Part shown: positions 1 to 10,700 of the stretch, one piece after another
How positions within the stretch are numbered: position 1 is the first letter of the stretch
Layout: each line of letters begins with the position of its first letter
Notes under the pieces: model-generated
Told to the model about the DNA's origin: nothing
Databases searched by the model: none
Seen by the model: the letters and a program-made list of their open reading frames with translations, nothing else
Translations under genes and position numbers: made by a program
NCBI GenBank assembly: GCA_017481945.1
Contig: JAFUOJ010000018.1
Coordinates: 1-58,743, forward strand
Direction of reading: 5' to 3'
From: Parabacteroides sp.
GTDB lineage: Bacteria; Bacteroidota; Bacteroidia; Bacteroidales; Tannerellaceae
Length of the DNA stretch: 58,743 bases

Positions 1-79
1 TAGTCCTTGGAGAACTAAGTAAAAAGTTAACTTAATATCTGAACAATTTTTTTATGTTTTACTAATACCTGAATTTAAA

Positions 80-3000
80 ATGCGAAAGAAAGATTTAAAA
101 TTATTGAGAATCAATTTGATCGCCATTTTTATGGGTTTATTTATTATTCATTTATCTGCCCAAAATGCGACGATCTCTGGTGTTGTGAAAGATCAATGGG
201 GAGAACCCTTGATTGGTGTGAATGTGATGGAGTTGGGAACAACGAACGGAACCATCACGGAGGCAAATGGTTATTACAAACTCTCGACGAGAGGAAATAA
301 ACCGATCTTAGTCTTCTCTTATATTGGGTGTTTGACTCAGGAAATTCAGGTGGCTGGGCAAACAGTTATTAATGTAACAATGAAGGAAGACACAGAGAGT
401 TTAGAGGAAGTAGTTGTAATTGGTTATGGTACGGCAAAAAAGAAAGACTTGACCGGGGCTATTTCAACTGTAAAAACAGATAAGTTAGAAAAGGAGAGTC
501 CTCGCTCTGTACAGGATCTTTTACGAGCCAATGCCGCCGGTCTTTCTATTAAAATGTCTACTAATGCGGCTGGTAGTAGTGATGTTCAGATTCGTGGGAA
601 AAACACATTGTCCGCAGGTTCTAGTCCTTTGTATGTATTAGATGGAGTTATTTTTAATGGAAGTCTTAATGATATTAATCCAATGGATATTCAGTCTGTG
701 GATGTATTGAAAGACGCCAGCTCTGTAGCAGTTTATGGTGCGAAAGCGGCCAATGGTGTTATCGCCATTACGACTAAGAAAGGTAAAACAGGAAAACCAA
801 CTGTTAATTTCAATACAAATATAGGTATGGTATCACCTTCTCATCTGCCAGCAGTAGTAGATGGTGCCGGTTTTATTAAATTCCGTCAAGAATATTCTGA
901 AAGTTTATTGACCCAGGAAGAGATGGCAGCCAGACCCGGTATGTATTCTGATCCTCGTAAATTAAGTGAAGCCGGAATAGATTTGTTGTCTTGGTATAAT
1001 TATGACCAGAAAACACCTGCTACTGTATTACCTGATGAAAATACATTGGTTACTACTTGGCTTTCTCGTTTGAATTTCTCAAACATTGAAGTACAGAATT
1101 ACTTGAATGGTATTGAGACAGATTGGGATGATATTATTTTTCAAACAGGTTTGCAGCAGGATTATACAGCCAGTATTTCAAATCGGACAGATGATTTCTC
1201 TTATTATTGGTCTTTAGGTTATGCAGATCGTGAAGGCATTCAGACCGGAGATCGTTATAAAACTTTCCGTACTCGTTTGAATATGGAGTCTAAAATAACG
1301 AAGTTTTTAACGATTGGTTTAACTTCCTCTTTTACTACAAAAGATGAAAGTGCCTTAGCTGCTGATGCAGACCAACGAGAACATAATTCTCCTTACACGA
1401 CTAATGATATTGACGACCCTGATAGTCCTTATCGTATGTATCCTTCTGGAGATAATAATTCAAAGAACCCATTCTTTGATAATCTTTATATAGATCGTAA
1501 AAAAATGACTCATACCTTGAATGCAAATATTTATGGTATAGTTAAATTACCATTTGGTTTGGAATATCAGATGAACTTCACACCGACTTATAAATGGTAT
1601 GAATATTATAACCATCAATCTTCAGAACATCCGGAATGGTCTGGTAAGGGAGGTGAGACAGAAAGAACAAATCAAAAGACATTTGGTTGGTTGTTGGATA
1701 ATATTGTTCGCTGGAAGATGGAATTTGGTAAAGATCATCGTGTAGAAGCTACTTTCTTAGCAAATGCTGAAAAGGAACAATATTGGAGTACTACTGCTAA
1801 TAATTATCAATATACGCCGAGTGATGTATTGAGTTATCATAATATCGGTGCAGGAACAGTACCAACAGTCTCCAGTAATGATACTTATAGAACCGGTGAC
1901 GCATTGATGGGGCGTTTGTTCTATTCATTTAAAGATAGATATATGTTGACAGCCTCTGTCCGTCGAGATGGTTACTCTGCTTTCGGACAACGTAATCCAC
2001 GTGCTACTTTCCCAGCAGTCGCTTTAGGATGGGTCTTTACTTCCGAAAAGTTTATGGAAAAGACACAGAGCTGGTTAAATTATGGAAAGTTACGTCTTTC
2101 TTGGGGTGAAAATGGTAACCGTGACATCGGTCAGTACGAAGCTTTGGCTTCTTTGAATTCAAGTTTACATCCTTATATAGATCAGAATGGTAATATCTAT
2201 TTGACCTCTCAGATTTATGTAAATCGTATGGCGAATGCTAATTTGAAGTGGGAACGAACCGCTTCTTATAATATAGGTTTAGATTTTGCTTTGTTGAATG
2301 ACCGTTTACGTGGATCTGTAGAGACTTACGTATCTGAGACACAAGATTTGTTAGTTGACCGTTCTTTGCCTTCTATCCTTGGTTTCTCAAGTGTGAAAGC
2401 TAATTTAGGTAAGTTAGGTAATAAAGGTTTTGAACTTTCTTTGAATGGAGATGTGATTACAGGTCGTGATTTTAATTGGACTTCATCCGGTACATTCTCC
2501 TTTAACCGCCGTAAACTAAAGAAGCTTTATGGGGATATGGAAGACATTTTAGATGAAAATGGAAATGTAATAGGACAGAAAGAGGTCGATGATTCAAGTA
2601 ATGGCTGGTTTATCGGTCATGACCCGGATCAGATCTGGAATTATGAAGGAGATGGTGTTTGGCAATTGGGCGAAGAAGAAGAGGCTGCTAAATATGGTTG
2701 TAAACCGGGTGACTTCAAGTATATTGACCAGAATAATGATGGTGTGATGAATAATGATGATAAAGTGTTCCAAGGATACACAACACCTCGTTTCTATTGG
2801 TCATGGCGTAATGAATTTACCTATAAAGATTTTAGTCTTTCTTTCATGATGTATTCACAGATTGGACAGTATGGAACGTTTAATCGTGCTGCTAATACCG
2901 GTGGTATGTATGACCGTTATACAATTGTGGATATCCCTCGTTGGACTGTCGATAATCCGACTAACGATTATGCTCGTATCGGTTCCTACAATAGAGGCAA

Positions 3001-3214
3001 TCATTATGTGAAGAAGTCATTTGCCCGTATGGAAAATATTACATTGTCTTATAATGTTCCGAAGTCATTCTTGAAGAAATTCTCTGTACAGAACATGCGT
3101 CTTTCAGTCAGTGCCCGTAATCCATTTGTTATTACAGGATGGGATTTTGGCGATGTTGAAGGCGGTGACTATACGATGAAGTCTTATAATCTTAGTGTTA
3201 ATTTTACTCTTTAA
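80..3214 (+). CDS. SusC/RagA-family TonB-dependent outer-membrane transporter
   Basis: This is a 1044-residue outer-membrane importer that works with a SusD-type lipoprotein to take up oligosaccharides or peptides, powered by TonB. A signal peptide covers about residues 1-28 and ends in LSAQ. A carboxypeptidase-regulatory-like domain follows (about 30-105), then the SusC-type TonB box region EEVVVIGYGTAKKKDLTGAI (about 109-128), a plug domain containing LYVLDGV and AVYGAKAANGVIAITTKKGK, and a long beta-barrel ending in the strand YNLSVNFTL. The length is typical of the family. The SusD partner starts 15 bases downstream, so the two are surely co-transcribed. The substrate cannot be read from the sequence, and no glycosidase or sulfatase sits directly beside the pair. 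Only 79 bases upstream are visible and they hold no regulator or clear promoter. Confidence 0.96.
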   Translation: MRKKDLKLLRINLIAIFMGLFIIHLSAQNATISGVVKDQWGEPLIGVNVMELGTTNGTITEANGYYKLSTRGNKPILVFSYIGCLTQEIQVAGQTVINVTMKEDTESLEEVVVIGYGTAKKKDLTGAISTVKTDKLEKESPRSVQDLLRANAAGLSIKMSTNAAGSSDVQIRGKNTLSAGSSPLYVLDGVIFNGSLNDINPMDIQSVDVLKDASSVAVYGAKAANGVIAITTKKGKTGKPTVNFNTNIGMVSPSHLPAVVDGAGFIKFRQEYSESLLTQEEMAARPGMYSDPRKLSEAGIDLLSWYNYDQKTPATVLPDENTLVTTWLSRLNFSNIEVQNYLNGIETDWDDIIFQTGLQQDYTASISNRTDDFSYYWSLGYADREGIQTGDRYKTFRTRLNMESKITKFLTIGLTSSFTTKDESALAADADQREHNSPYTTNDIDDPDSPYRMYPSGDNNSKNPFFDNLYIDRKKMTHTLNANIYGIVKLPFGLEYQMNFTPTYKWYEYYNHQSSEHPEWSGKGGETERTNQKTFGWLLDNIVRWKMEFGKDHRVEATFLANAEKEQYWSTTANNYQYTPSDVLSYHNIGAGTVPTVSSNDTYRTGDALMGRLFYSFKDRYMLTASVRRDGYSAFGQRNPRATFPAVALGWVFTSEKFMEKTQSWLNYGKLRLSWGENGNRDIGQYEALASLNSSLHPYIDQNGNIYLTSQIYVNRMANANLKWERTASYNIGLDFALLNDRLRGSVETYVSETQDLLVDRSLPSILGFSSVKANLGKLGNKGFELSLNGDVITGRDFNWTSSGTFSFNRRKLKKLYGDMEDILDENGNVIGQKEVDDSSNGWFIGHDPDQIWNYEGDGVWQLGEEEEAAKYGCKPGDFKYIDQNNDGVMNNDDKVFQGYTTPRFYWSWRNEFTYKDFSLSFMMYSQIGQYGTFNRAANTGGMYDRYTIVDIPRWTVDNPTNDYARIGSYNRGNHYVKKSFARMENITLSYNVPKSFLKKFSVQNMRLSVSARNPFVITGWDFGDVEGGDYTMKSYNLSVNFTL

Positions 3215-3229
3215 TAAAGGATTAAGAAT

Positions 3230-5119
3230 ATGAATAAGCAGAAAAAAATATATGCTATAGGGATAATCACATCATTGTCTCTATTGACAACAGCTTGTAA
3301 TGATAGTTGGTTGGAACCAAAGCCATTATCATTCTATACACCGGAAAATACGTATGTTGATGCGGATGGTATGTATTCGGCTATTGTTGCCTGTGAACGT
3401 AATATGCGTCATGAATATGCTGCGGAATATGCTCCTATCTTGACAGAGATATTTACTTCTGATGTTGCAGTACATGGTAAGACAGATGAAAGCGGATCTC
3501 TTGTCGACTTTGATAACTACATGTTACCCACTCAAGTATTGAGTAATGCCAAGAATAAGTTGGGATGGTATTGGGATGAAGGTTTCAAAGGAATCAAATA
3601 TGCCAATATTGTATTGAGCCGTATTGATAATGGTAAATACAAAGATGAAGCCGAGCGTAATGCCGTTTTGGGAGCTGCCTATTTCCAACGTGCTTATCGC
3701 TATTATAAATTGACTCATCAGTTTGGAGATGTTCCTTTCTTGGATGCAGAGATAACCTCCCCGAAGTTGGATTTTTATTCACATGACCGTTGGAGTATTC
3801 TTGAACAGCTTCAGGAAGATTTGGAGTTTGCTTATCAATGGGTAAATGACGAAGTGGATAGAGGTAAGACGTCAAAGTCTGCTTGTGGAGTACTTCTCAT
3901 GAAGGTTTGTATGTGTTTAGGTGACTTTGATCGTGCCATAGAGGTCGGTAAAGAGATTGTTGCTAAACATCCTTTGATGACAGAGCGTTTTACAACCAAT
4001 AAAACGAAACCTTCTACCAACTTAATGCATGATTTGCATAGTGTGGAGGCTAAGATGGATATGTCAAATACGGAAGGACTTATGTATGTTGTTTCTTACC
4101 CGGAGACTGAAGGTTCGGAAAAGATGTTTACAATGCGTAACGCACTTCCTTATTGGGCTAAAGGAGCTGCTATTAAAACTCCGGATGGTAAAACCGGTAC
4201 GGCAATCACTCCGCATAAGGATGATAAATACTCTGAAATCGATAATGACTATAATGTAGGTCGTGGTATCGGCGTATTACGTCCAACCAATTATTATCAG
4301 TATGAGATTTGGACAGAGAAGGAGAAGAACGACTTACGTGGGCCGTTCAATCATGAGAGCTGGCGTCGCATGGAAGACCTCTATTATAATGAGTCTTCTT
4401 TGAAGAATAAGGGATCTGAATGGTATGGCAAGCATTTGGTTCGTCCGACAGGAATTAGCGTTTCCGACTCCGTTCGCTGTTGGTATATGTGGCCTCACTA
4501 TAAACTGTTTGTTCCGGACCCAGAGGTAACACAAGACTTTAAAGGTGGAAAGTCTCCTTGGTATATCTATCGTTCGGCTGAAGTGTATTTGTTGATGGGA
4601 GAATGTTATTATTGGAAGAATGACGCTGCCAACGCTGCCGCTATGTTGAATGTGGTTCGTCAGCGTGCAGGAGCAGATCCTTTAACCGCTTCTGACATCA
4701 ATATCGGTGAAATCTTGGCAGAACGTGCTCGTGAATTATATTATGAAGAGAACCGCCACGTAGAGTTGGTTCGTATCTCTTACATCTTTGCTAAGACAGG
4801 TAAACCTTGTGAAGTATTTAACGGTCACGTCTACAAGTTAGACAACTTCTCAGGTCCCGGTGGTACAGGTGCCAACGTAAAGGAGAAGGGATATAACTTC
4901 TGGTACGATTGGGTGATTACACATAATAACTTCTTCCGCGATAATGTGACTATCGCTTACGGTACGTACCGGATAAGTGTTCATCACGTATTGTGGCCGG
5001 TACCGAATAGTGCTATCACCACTAATACTATGGGAGTTATCAATCAGAACATCGGTTACCCGGGTGCAGAGAACAACATTACTCCTCTGAAGATTGGCGA
5101 AGAGGCTCCTGTGAAGTAA
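3230..5119 (+). CDS. SusD/RagB-family nutrient-binding lipoprotein
   Basis: This 629-residue lipoprotein is the surface substrate-binding partner of the SusC transporter just upstream. The N-terminus is a lipoprotein signal peptide with lipobox LTTAC, so Cys23 is the lipidation site. The first half has the TPR-like helices of the SusD fold (for example AVLGAAYFQRAYRYYKL). The C-terminal part has family hallmarks: SPWYIYRSAEVYLLMGE, then AAAMLNVVRQRAGA, then ILAERARELYYEENRHVELVR. It is somewhat longer than a typical SusD (about 500-600 residues). The ligand is unknown. A terminator lies about 30 bases after the stop, so SusC-SusD form a two-gene transcript. Confidence 0.95.
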   Translation: MNKQKKIYAIGIITSLSLLTTACNDSWLEPKPLSFYTPENTYVDADGMYSAIVACERNMRHEYAAEYAPILTEIFTSDVAVHGKTDESGSLVDFDNYMLPTQVLSNAKNKLGWYWDEGFKGIKYANIVLSRIDNGKYKDEAERNAVLGAAYFQRAYRYYKLTHQFGDVPFLDAEITSPKLDFYSHDRWSILEQLQEDLEFAYQWVNDEVDRGKTSKSACGVLLMKVCMCLGDFDRAIEVGKEIVAKHPLMTERFTTNKTKPSTNLMHDLHSVEAKMDMSNTEGLMYVVSYPETEGSEKMFTMRNALPYWAKGAAIKTPDGKTGTAITPHKDDKYSEIDNDYNVGRGIGVLRPTNYYQYEIWTEKEKNDLRGPFNHESWRRMEDLYYNESSLKNKGSEWYGKHLVRPTGISVSDSVRCWYMWPHYKLFVPDPEVTQDFKGGKSPWYIYRSAEVYLLMGECYYWKNDAANAAAMLNVVRQRAGADPLTASDINIGEILAERARELYYEENRHVELVRISYIFAKTGKPCEVFNGHVYKLDNFSGPGGTGANVKEKGYNFWYDWVITHNNFFRDNVTIAYGTYRISVHHVLWPVPNSAITTNTMGVINQNIGYPGAENNITPLKIGEEAPVK

Positions 5120-5147
5120 AGAGTAAATATTCATGTACGGTAGGAAG

Positions 5148-5192
5148 AGCAGCCAAATGGAGAGAATCCGACTCTCCGTTGGCTGCTTTTTT
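5148..5192 (+). terminator. Rho-independent terminator after susCD
   Basis: An inverted repeat AGCAGCCAA..GGAGAG / CTCTCC..TTGGCTGCT with a 7-base loop is followed by a run of six T. It separates the susCD transcript from the M3 peptidase gene. Confidence 0.85.
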
Positions 5193-5258
5193 ATGCTCTT
5201 TGATAGGAATCTTATGGAACTGTTCATATCAAAGGTGCAGAAATTGAGCATATTTGCT

Positions 5259-5266
5259 TACCTTTG
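5259..5266 (+). promoter_or_regulatory. Bacteroidales -7 box (TACCTTTG) for the M3 peptidase gene
   Basis: TACCTTTG matches the TAnnTTTG consensus 46 bases before the chosen ATG at 5313. No convincing TTTG -33 box is seen at the expected distance. Its place between a terminator and the gene supports it, and it also argues against the longer open frame that begins upstream at 5133. Confidence 0.6.
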
Positions 5267-5312
5267 CCGCTCAGAATTAAGTTGTTTAATAATCTACATA
5301 AAAAACAAAAGA

Positions 5313-7418
5313 ATGAAGAAAGCTTTTATTGTAGCCGGTTTGGCTGTTATGTTGGGTGCATGTAACTCATCAGAGACAGGTAAGGTAGGAAATCCTTTCT
5401 TAGCTGAGTACACTACACCGTTTGAGGTTCCTCCATTTGATCAGATCACTTTGGAAGATTACAAGCCTGCCTTCTTACAAGGTATGGAAGAACAGAAAAA
5501 GGAGATTGAAGCCATCGTTAATCAGAGTGAAGAACCGAACTTTGAGAATACTATTTTAGCTCTTGACCAGAGCGGTCGCCTGTTGAGCAAAGTAAGTTCT
5601 GTCTTCTTTGGTCAGAACAGTGCCAATACAAGCGACGAAATGCAGGCATTGAGCCGCGAACTCTCTCCGCTATTGTCTAAGCATGGGGATGACATCAGTT
5701 TGAACCCAGCCCTTTTCGCTCGTGTGAAGAAGGTATATGAAAACCAAGATAAGCTGAACCTGAACAAGGAACAGAAGAAGTTATTGGAAGAGACCTATAA
5801 AGACTTCGTTCGTGGTGGTGCTAATCTGCCGGCTGACAAGCAGGAACAGTTGCGCAAGTTGAATAGCGAGATTTCTATGCTTCAACTTACTTTCGGCCAG
5901 AACATGTTGAAAGAGACCAACGCTTTCCAATTGGTTATCGAAAAGAAAGAAGACCTTTCCGGTCTGCCGGAAAGCCTGATCGCCAATGCCGCTATCGCAG
6001 CTAAAGAAGCCGGCATGGAGGGCAAATGGTTGTTCACGTTGCATAACCCAAGCGTAATGCCTTTCCTTCAGTATGCTGACAACCGCGCTTTGCGTGAGAA
6101 GATCTTCAAAGGCTATATCAATCGTGGTAACAACGGTAATGACGCTGACAACAACAAGGTTGTACGTGACTTGATCACAAAACGTTTGGAGAAAGCCAAA
6201 TTGATGGGCTACGAAGACTATGCCTCTTTCGTCTTGGAAGACCGTATGGCTAAGACCTCAAAGAATGTCTATGACCTCTTGGATGAAGTCTGGACTCCTG
6301 CTTTGGCAAAGGCTAAAGAAGAGTTAGCCGACATCAACGCTGAGATCAAGAAGGAGGGGGGTAATTTCGAAGCTGAAGGCTGGGACTGGCGTTACTACTT
6401 CGAGAAAGCAAAGAAAGCGAAGTTCGACTTAGACGAAAACCAGTTACGTCCCTACTTGAAGTTAGACAACGTGCGTGACGGTGCTTTCTATGTTGCCAAC
6501 AAACTATACGGTATCACATTCACTCCGATTGCAAACATCCCATTGCCTCATCCGGAAGCACAAGCCTTTGAATGTAAGGACAAAGACGGTACGCACTTAG
6601 GCGTGATCTACTTTGACTTCTTCCCACGTGCCAGCAAGCGCGGCGGTGCATGGTGTGGCGGCTATCGCTCACAGACCTACAAAGACGGCAAGCGTGTCGC
6701 TCCGGTCGTAACCATCGTCTGCAACTTCACACAGCCTGCAGAAGGCCAGCCTGCTCTTTTGAGTGCTGACGAAGCTGAAACCCTCTTCCACGAGTTTGGT
6801 CATGGCTTGCATAGCCTCTTCAGAGATGTTCACTACTACGGTATCTCAGGCGTGCCTCGCGACTTCGTTGAGCTGCCTTCTCAGATCATGGAACACTGGG
6901 TGTTTGAACCGGAAGTATTGAAGGTATATGCGAAACATTATCAGACAGGCGAAGTCATGCCGACTGAATTAATCGACAAGTTGGACAAGAGCGGCAAGTA
7001 CGGACAGGGCTTCGCTACGACTGAATACTTGGCAGCTTCTCTGTTGGATATGGACTTCCATGTCTTGAAAGAAATCCCGGCTGATTTGGACGTTATGAAG
7101 TTTGAACAGGAAACCTTAGGCAAACGCGGCTTGCTTCGCCAGATTCCTTCTCGTTACCGCACGACTTACTTCAACCACACGATGGGTGGCGGCTATACAG
7201 CAGGTTACTATAGCTACATCTGGGCTGAAGTGTTGGACTCTGACGCGTATGAAGCTTTCCAGGAAACAGGTGACATCTTCCATCAGGAAGTAGCCTCTAA
7301 GTTCCGCACTTACGTATTGACTCCGGGAGGTATCGATGACGCGATGGATATGTATAAGAACTTCCGCGGTAAGGAACCGAACACAGAGCCGTTGTTGAAG
7401 AACAGAGGTTTGAAATAA
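5313..7418 (+). CDS. dcp: M3-family peptidyl-dipeptidase (Dcp-like) lipoprotein
   Basis: This is a 701-residue zinc metallopeptidase of family M3, most like bacterial dipeptidyl carboxypeptidase, which removes C-terminal dipeptides from oligopeptides. The zinc motif is HEFGH (His493, Glu494, His497), and the third ligand is Glu520 in DFVELPSQ, as in thimet oligopeptidase. Later family motifs such as GGGYTAGYYSYIWAEVLD are present. The start at 5313 gives a lipoprotein signal peptide with lipobox LGAC, so the enzyme is probably anchored in the envelope. The frame is open back to 5133, but that stretch contains the susCD terminator and the -7 promoter box, so it was left out. Length fits the family. 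It likely completes digestion of imported peptides. A tandem palindrome array begins 22 bases after the stop. Confidence 0.93.
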   Translation: MKKAFIVAGLAVMLGACNSSETGKVGNPFLAEYTTPFEVPPFDQITLEDYKPAFLQGMEEQKKEIEAIVNQSEEPNFENTILALDQSGRLLSKVSSVFFGQNSANTSDEMQALSRELSPLLSKHGDDISLNPALFARVKKVYENQDKLNLNKEQKKLLEETYKDFVRGGANLPADKQEQLRKLNSEISMLQLTFGQNMLKETNAFQLVIEKKEDLSGLPESLIANAAIAAKEAGMEGKWLFTLHNPSVMPFLQYADNRALREKIFKGYINRGNNGNDADNNKVVRDLITKRLEKAKLMGYEDYASFVLEDRMAKTSKNVYDLLDEVWTPALAKAKEELADINAEIKKEGGNFEAEGWDWRYYFEKAKKAKFDLDENQLRPYLKLDNVRDGAFYVANKLYGITFTPIANIPLPHPEAQAFECKDKDGTHLGVIYFDFFPRASKRGGAWCGGYRSQTYKDGKRVAPVVTIVCNFTQPAEGQPALLSADEAETLFHEFGHGLHSLFRDVHYYGISGVPRDFVELPSQIMEHWVFEPEVLKVYAKHYQTGEVMPTELIDKLDKSGKYGQGFATTEYLAASLLDMDFHVLKEIPADLDVMKFEQETLGKRGLLRQIPSRYRTTYFNHTMGGGYTAGYYSYIWAEVLDSDAYEAFQETGDIFHQEVASKFRTYVLTPGGIDDAMDMYKNFRGKEPNTEPLLKNRGLK

Positions 7419-7439
7419 CCCCTTTTTCAACTTAAAAAA

Positions 7440-7568
7440 GACATTCCAATGTCTCCTCGATTTACATATAGATGTCACCCCTGACGACATACCGATGTCC
7501 CTGCCGCCGACATACCGATGTCCCCATTGCCGACATACCGATGTCGAGGCGGTCGACATACCGATGTC
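7440..7568. repeat. 23-bp tandem array of six palindromic units (GACAT-ACCG-ATGTC)
   Basis: Six 14-bp units start at 7440, 7463, 7486, 7509, 7532 and 7555, exactly 23 bases apart. The last four are identical, GACATACCGATGTC, a 5-bp dyad around ACCG. The first is GACATTCCAATGTC and the second TACATATAGATGTC. The 9-base spacers differ from one another and are not repeats. The array fills the gap between the M3 peptidase stop and the GH2 gene. A 23-base period cannot keep a reading frame, so it is not coding. Function unknown: it could be a protein-binding array or a series of small RNA hairpins. Confidence 0.9.
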
Positions 7569-7601
7569 GTTTTGAGGGTGATTTCACCTCCTGAAAAGGA
7601 G

Positions 7602-7639
7602 ACAAAGGCGAGACGCTTGAAAGAGGGTCCCGCCTTTGT
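7602..7639. other. Inverted repeat with 9-bp arms upstream of the GH2 gene
   Basis: ACAAAGGCG (7602-7610) and CGCCTTTGT (7631-7639) are perfect inverted arms around a 20-base loop. There is no T-run, so it is not a typical terminator. It lies 80 bases before the GH2 start and could be a leader hairpin or operator. Confidence 0.45.
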
Positions 7640-7720
7640 TCGTATTATGAGGCTTTTACTTGTACATCTCAGGATTTATTGCGAATATTGCGACAAAGAT
7701 TAGTTATAAAAGATGTTATT

Positions 7721-10700
7721 ATGAAAAAGAGGAAGAGTCGATACGGGGTCATGATGGCCCTCTGTCTGCTGGCAGGACAGGTCATGCAGGCACAAGACAA
7801 ACGGGAAGAAAAGGATTTCTACACAGCGATAGCCAGCAACAAGCAGGTAGTTGAGGGAGACCGACCTTTGGAGAAGATCCAAGAGAAGGAGCTGCCTGCC
7901 GACCAACGATTGAACTGGGCAGACTCGAAGAAGTATCGCTTTACACCGATGAAGAAAATCACCTCTAAGCAGGAGATGGAACAGGCGTTGGGCGATTTGA
8001 AACAACAATATGCCCCCTTCTTGCAGGACGTGGCACCGGCCTTTCAGGCGGTACGCCGGACGATTCGCATAGACAGCATGCAGTTCCGCTACGAGACGAA
8101 GGAGGACTGTCAGGACTTCAGCCGTCTCTCCCAAGGCGGTGGCGAGTGGGAGCAGGTGGCCATGCCTTACTATCATGGGCCGCATGGGGTGGCGACAGCC
8201 TGGTATCGGAAGGAGTTTGAACTGCCTGCCGAACTGATGGCGATGCCGGCGGTCATGCTGCATTTCAATGGGTCAGACTACTATACAGACGCCTATATCA
8301 ATGGACATCACGTAGGGTACCACGAAGGGATGTTGGATGAGTTTGAGTTCAACATCAAGAAGTACCTGCGCCCGGGGAAGAACACGCTCTTGGTGAAGGT
8401 GCGTAACGACTATTCCATGTTAGGAGGCGAGGCGACCCCACGCCGTTGGGGGAATAAGTTGGCAGCAAGTAATAGCGCCGGTTGGGACGACCCACATTCC
8501 GGCTGGATTTGCTGTCCGGCAGGCTTCGGAATCTATCAAGACCTCTATATCGAAGGACGCGGTATGCCCTACATCGCGGATATGTTCTGCCGTCCGCTGT
8601 TAGACCAATCGGCTGTAGAGCTGTGGGTCGAAGTCGAGTTGGAGAATGGCGATGACGCAGACCACTTCCAGTTGGAGTACAGCTTGTATGGACAGAACTT
8701 CCGGGCGACAGTCGTGAAGAGTCAGCAGAAGGAGATCCGCGTAGAGGGCGGCCGGGTACTGAATAAGACTGTGGTATCTATCCCGGAAGAACAGCTGAAG
8801 CTCTGGGAACCGAGTGCCCCCTGGCTCTACCAAATGCAAGTACGTCTGTTGGACAAGCAGGGGCAGGCGTTGGACGGACGAAAGCAGCAGTTCGGTATGC
8901 GCCAGTTTACCATCAGTACGACCAGTCTGCCGAAAGGACGCTTCTATCTGAATGGAAAAGAGGTACGGTTGAGAGGGACGAACACGATGGGCTTCTTGCA
9001 GAAAAGTGTGATGGCGCATGATTGGGAACGCTTGACGGACGACCTGCTGTTGGCGAAGCTGACGAATATCAACTTTATCCGCACGACACAACGCATTGTC
9101 CCGAAGGAGGTGTACGAATATGCAGACCGCGTAGGTATGATGATGCAAGCCGACCTACCGCTGTTTGCCTATATCAACCAGAAGCAGTACACCGAGATTC
9201 TGAAGCAGGCAGGAAACATCGAACGAGTGTTGCGCAACCATCCCTCTGTGATCCTGATGAGCTACTTGAATGAGTCGATGGCAGAAAAGCAGGCACATGC
9301 GATTAGCCGATATGCCTACGAGCGGCTGTTCGACGCGCTGGATGTGGTAGTACATAATGAGAATCCGGAGCGGGCAGTGAAGTATGTCGATGGAGACTAT
9401 CAGGCACCGAATAATGGCTATCCGGATAATCATTGCTATAATATATGGTATGATAAGCATGGAATCGGGTTGCCGGAGATGGGCCGGGGAGCCTGGATGA
9501 AGGTAAGTAAAGGCTGGATGTATGGCTGTGGTGAGTTTGGAGCAGAAGGATTGGACTTCCCGGAGCTGATGAAACGGCGTTACCCGGCAGACTGGTTGAA
9601 GAAGGAGGCGGACGGTTCTTGGAATCCGCAATATATGTTTGGTATTTATACCGGAGCACAGACTTGGAAAATGCACTGGAACTGGTTCGAGACACAATAT
9701 ACGATGGAGGACTGGGTACGTGAGAGCCATCAACATCAGGCTTGGGGTATCGGTTTGGTATCGCGTGCATTCAGACGTATGCCGAGGATGAATTCTTTTG
9801 CCATCCATCTCTTTATAGACGCTTGGCCGAACTGTTGGATGAAGGCAATTATGGATTGCGAACGGACTCCGAAGCCGGCTTGGTTTGTCTATCGGGACGC
9901 ACTGACGCCGCTGTCTGTACAGGTGGAGAGTGAACGTACAGCCTTCTTTGGCGGACAGGAGTATCCGGTGAAGGTCTGGGTATGTAACGATACACATGAG
10001 ACACCGGAAGCGGTTCTGAAATATACCTTGGAGCTGAATGGTCGCGTGGTGAATAGCGGTTCAGTACCGGCTGTCGTCCCAACGATTCAGGAGGCGGTCT
10101 CTTTCCAAGGTTATTTGCCGGTAGAGGTACCAACAGTGAAGCAGAAATCAACAATGGTTGTTCGTGTCGGCCTCTTCGACAAAGCGACAGGTAAGGCTAT
10201 CCACGAAGATAAGATGGAGAGCGTAGTTTATCCGACAGAGAAATGCAGCAAACAGCCACGTGTTTATGTCGTAGGAGAGAGCGATGATACGAAAGCGATT
10301 CTTGAACAGTTTGGTTTGACAGAGGTGGTCCGTTCTGGCGAGATCCTGCCGACTGATTTGGTGATCGTGGCAGATAGTATGTTGGAGACAGCTATGCAGA
10401 GTAAGATTGCGACGGCAGTCAAGGCGGGAGCTCGTGCCCTATTGCTGAAAGAGGCGATGAGTAGTAAGTCTTCGTTGTTTGACCTAAATCTATCAGTGGA
10501 TGTTGCGGATAAAGATAGTTGGATTGTCTTCCGTAATGTATCCCATCGTTGGTTAGCCGGGTCGGAGTCAACAGACTTGAAGTATAACTACTCTTCTGCA
10601 TTGCAGGCTCCGGAACGACATTACTACCGTCTGTTTACTGCTCCGGAAATGACACCGGTATTGACGTATAGAGAACAAATGGTAGTCGGAGAGAAGCAGG

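Noticed and set aside
5133-5312. N-terminal extension of the M3 peptidase frame
   Set aside because: It covers the susCD terminator and the -7 box, and the downstream ATG gives a proper lipoprotein signal peptide.
7440-7568. CRISPR-like array
   Set aside because: Repeats of 14 bp and spacers of 9 bp are far too short, and no cas gene is present.
8600-9997. Long minus-strand frames inside the GH2 gene
   Set aside because: They are shadows of a GC-rich coding strand. The GH2 frame has both catalytic glutamates and full domain order.
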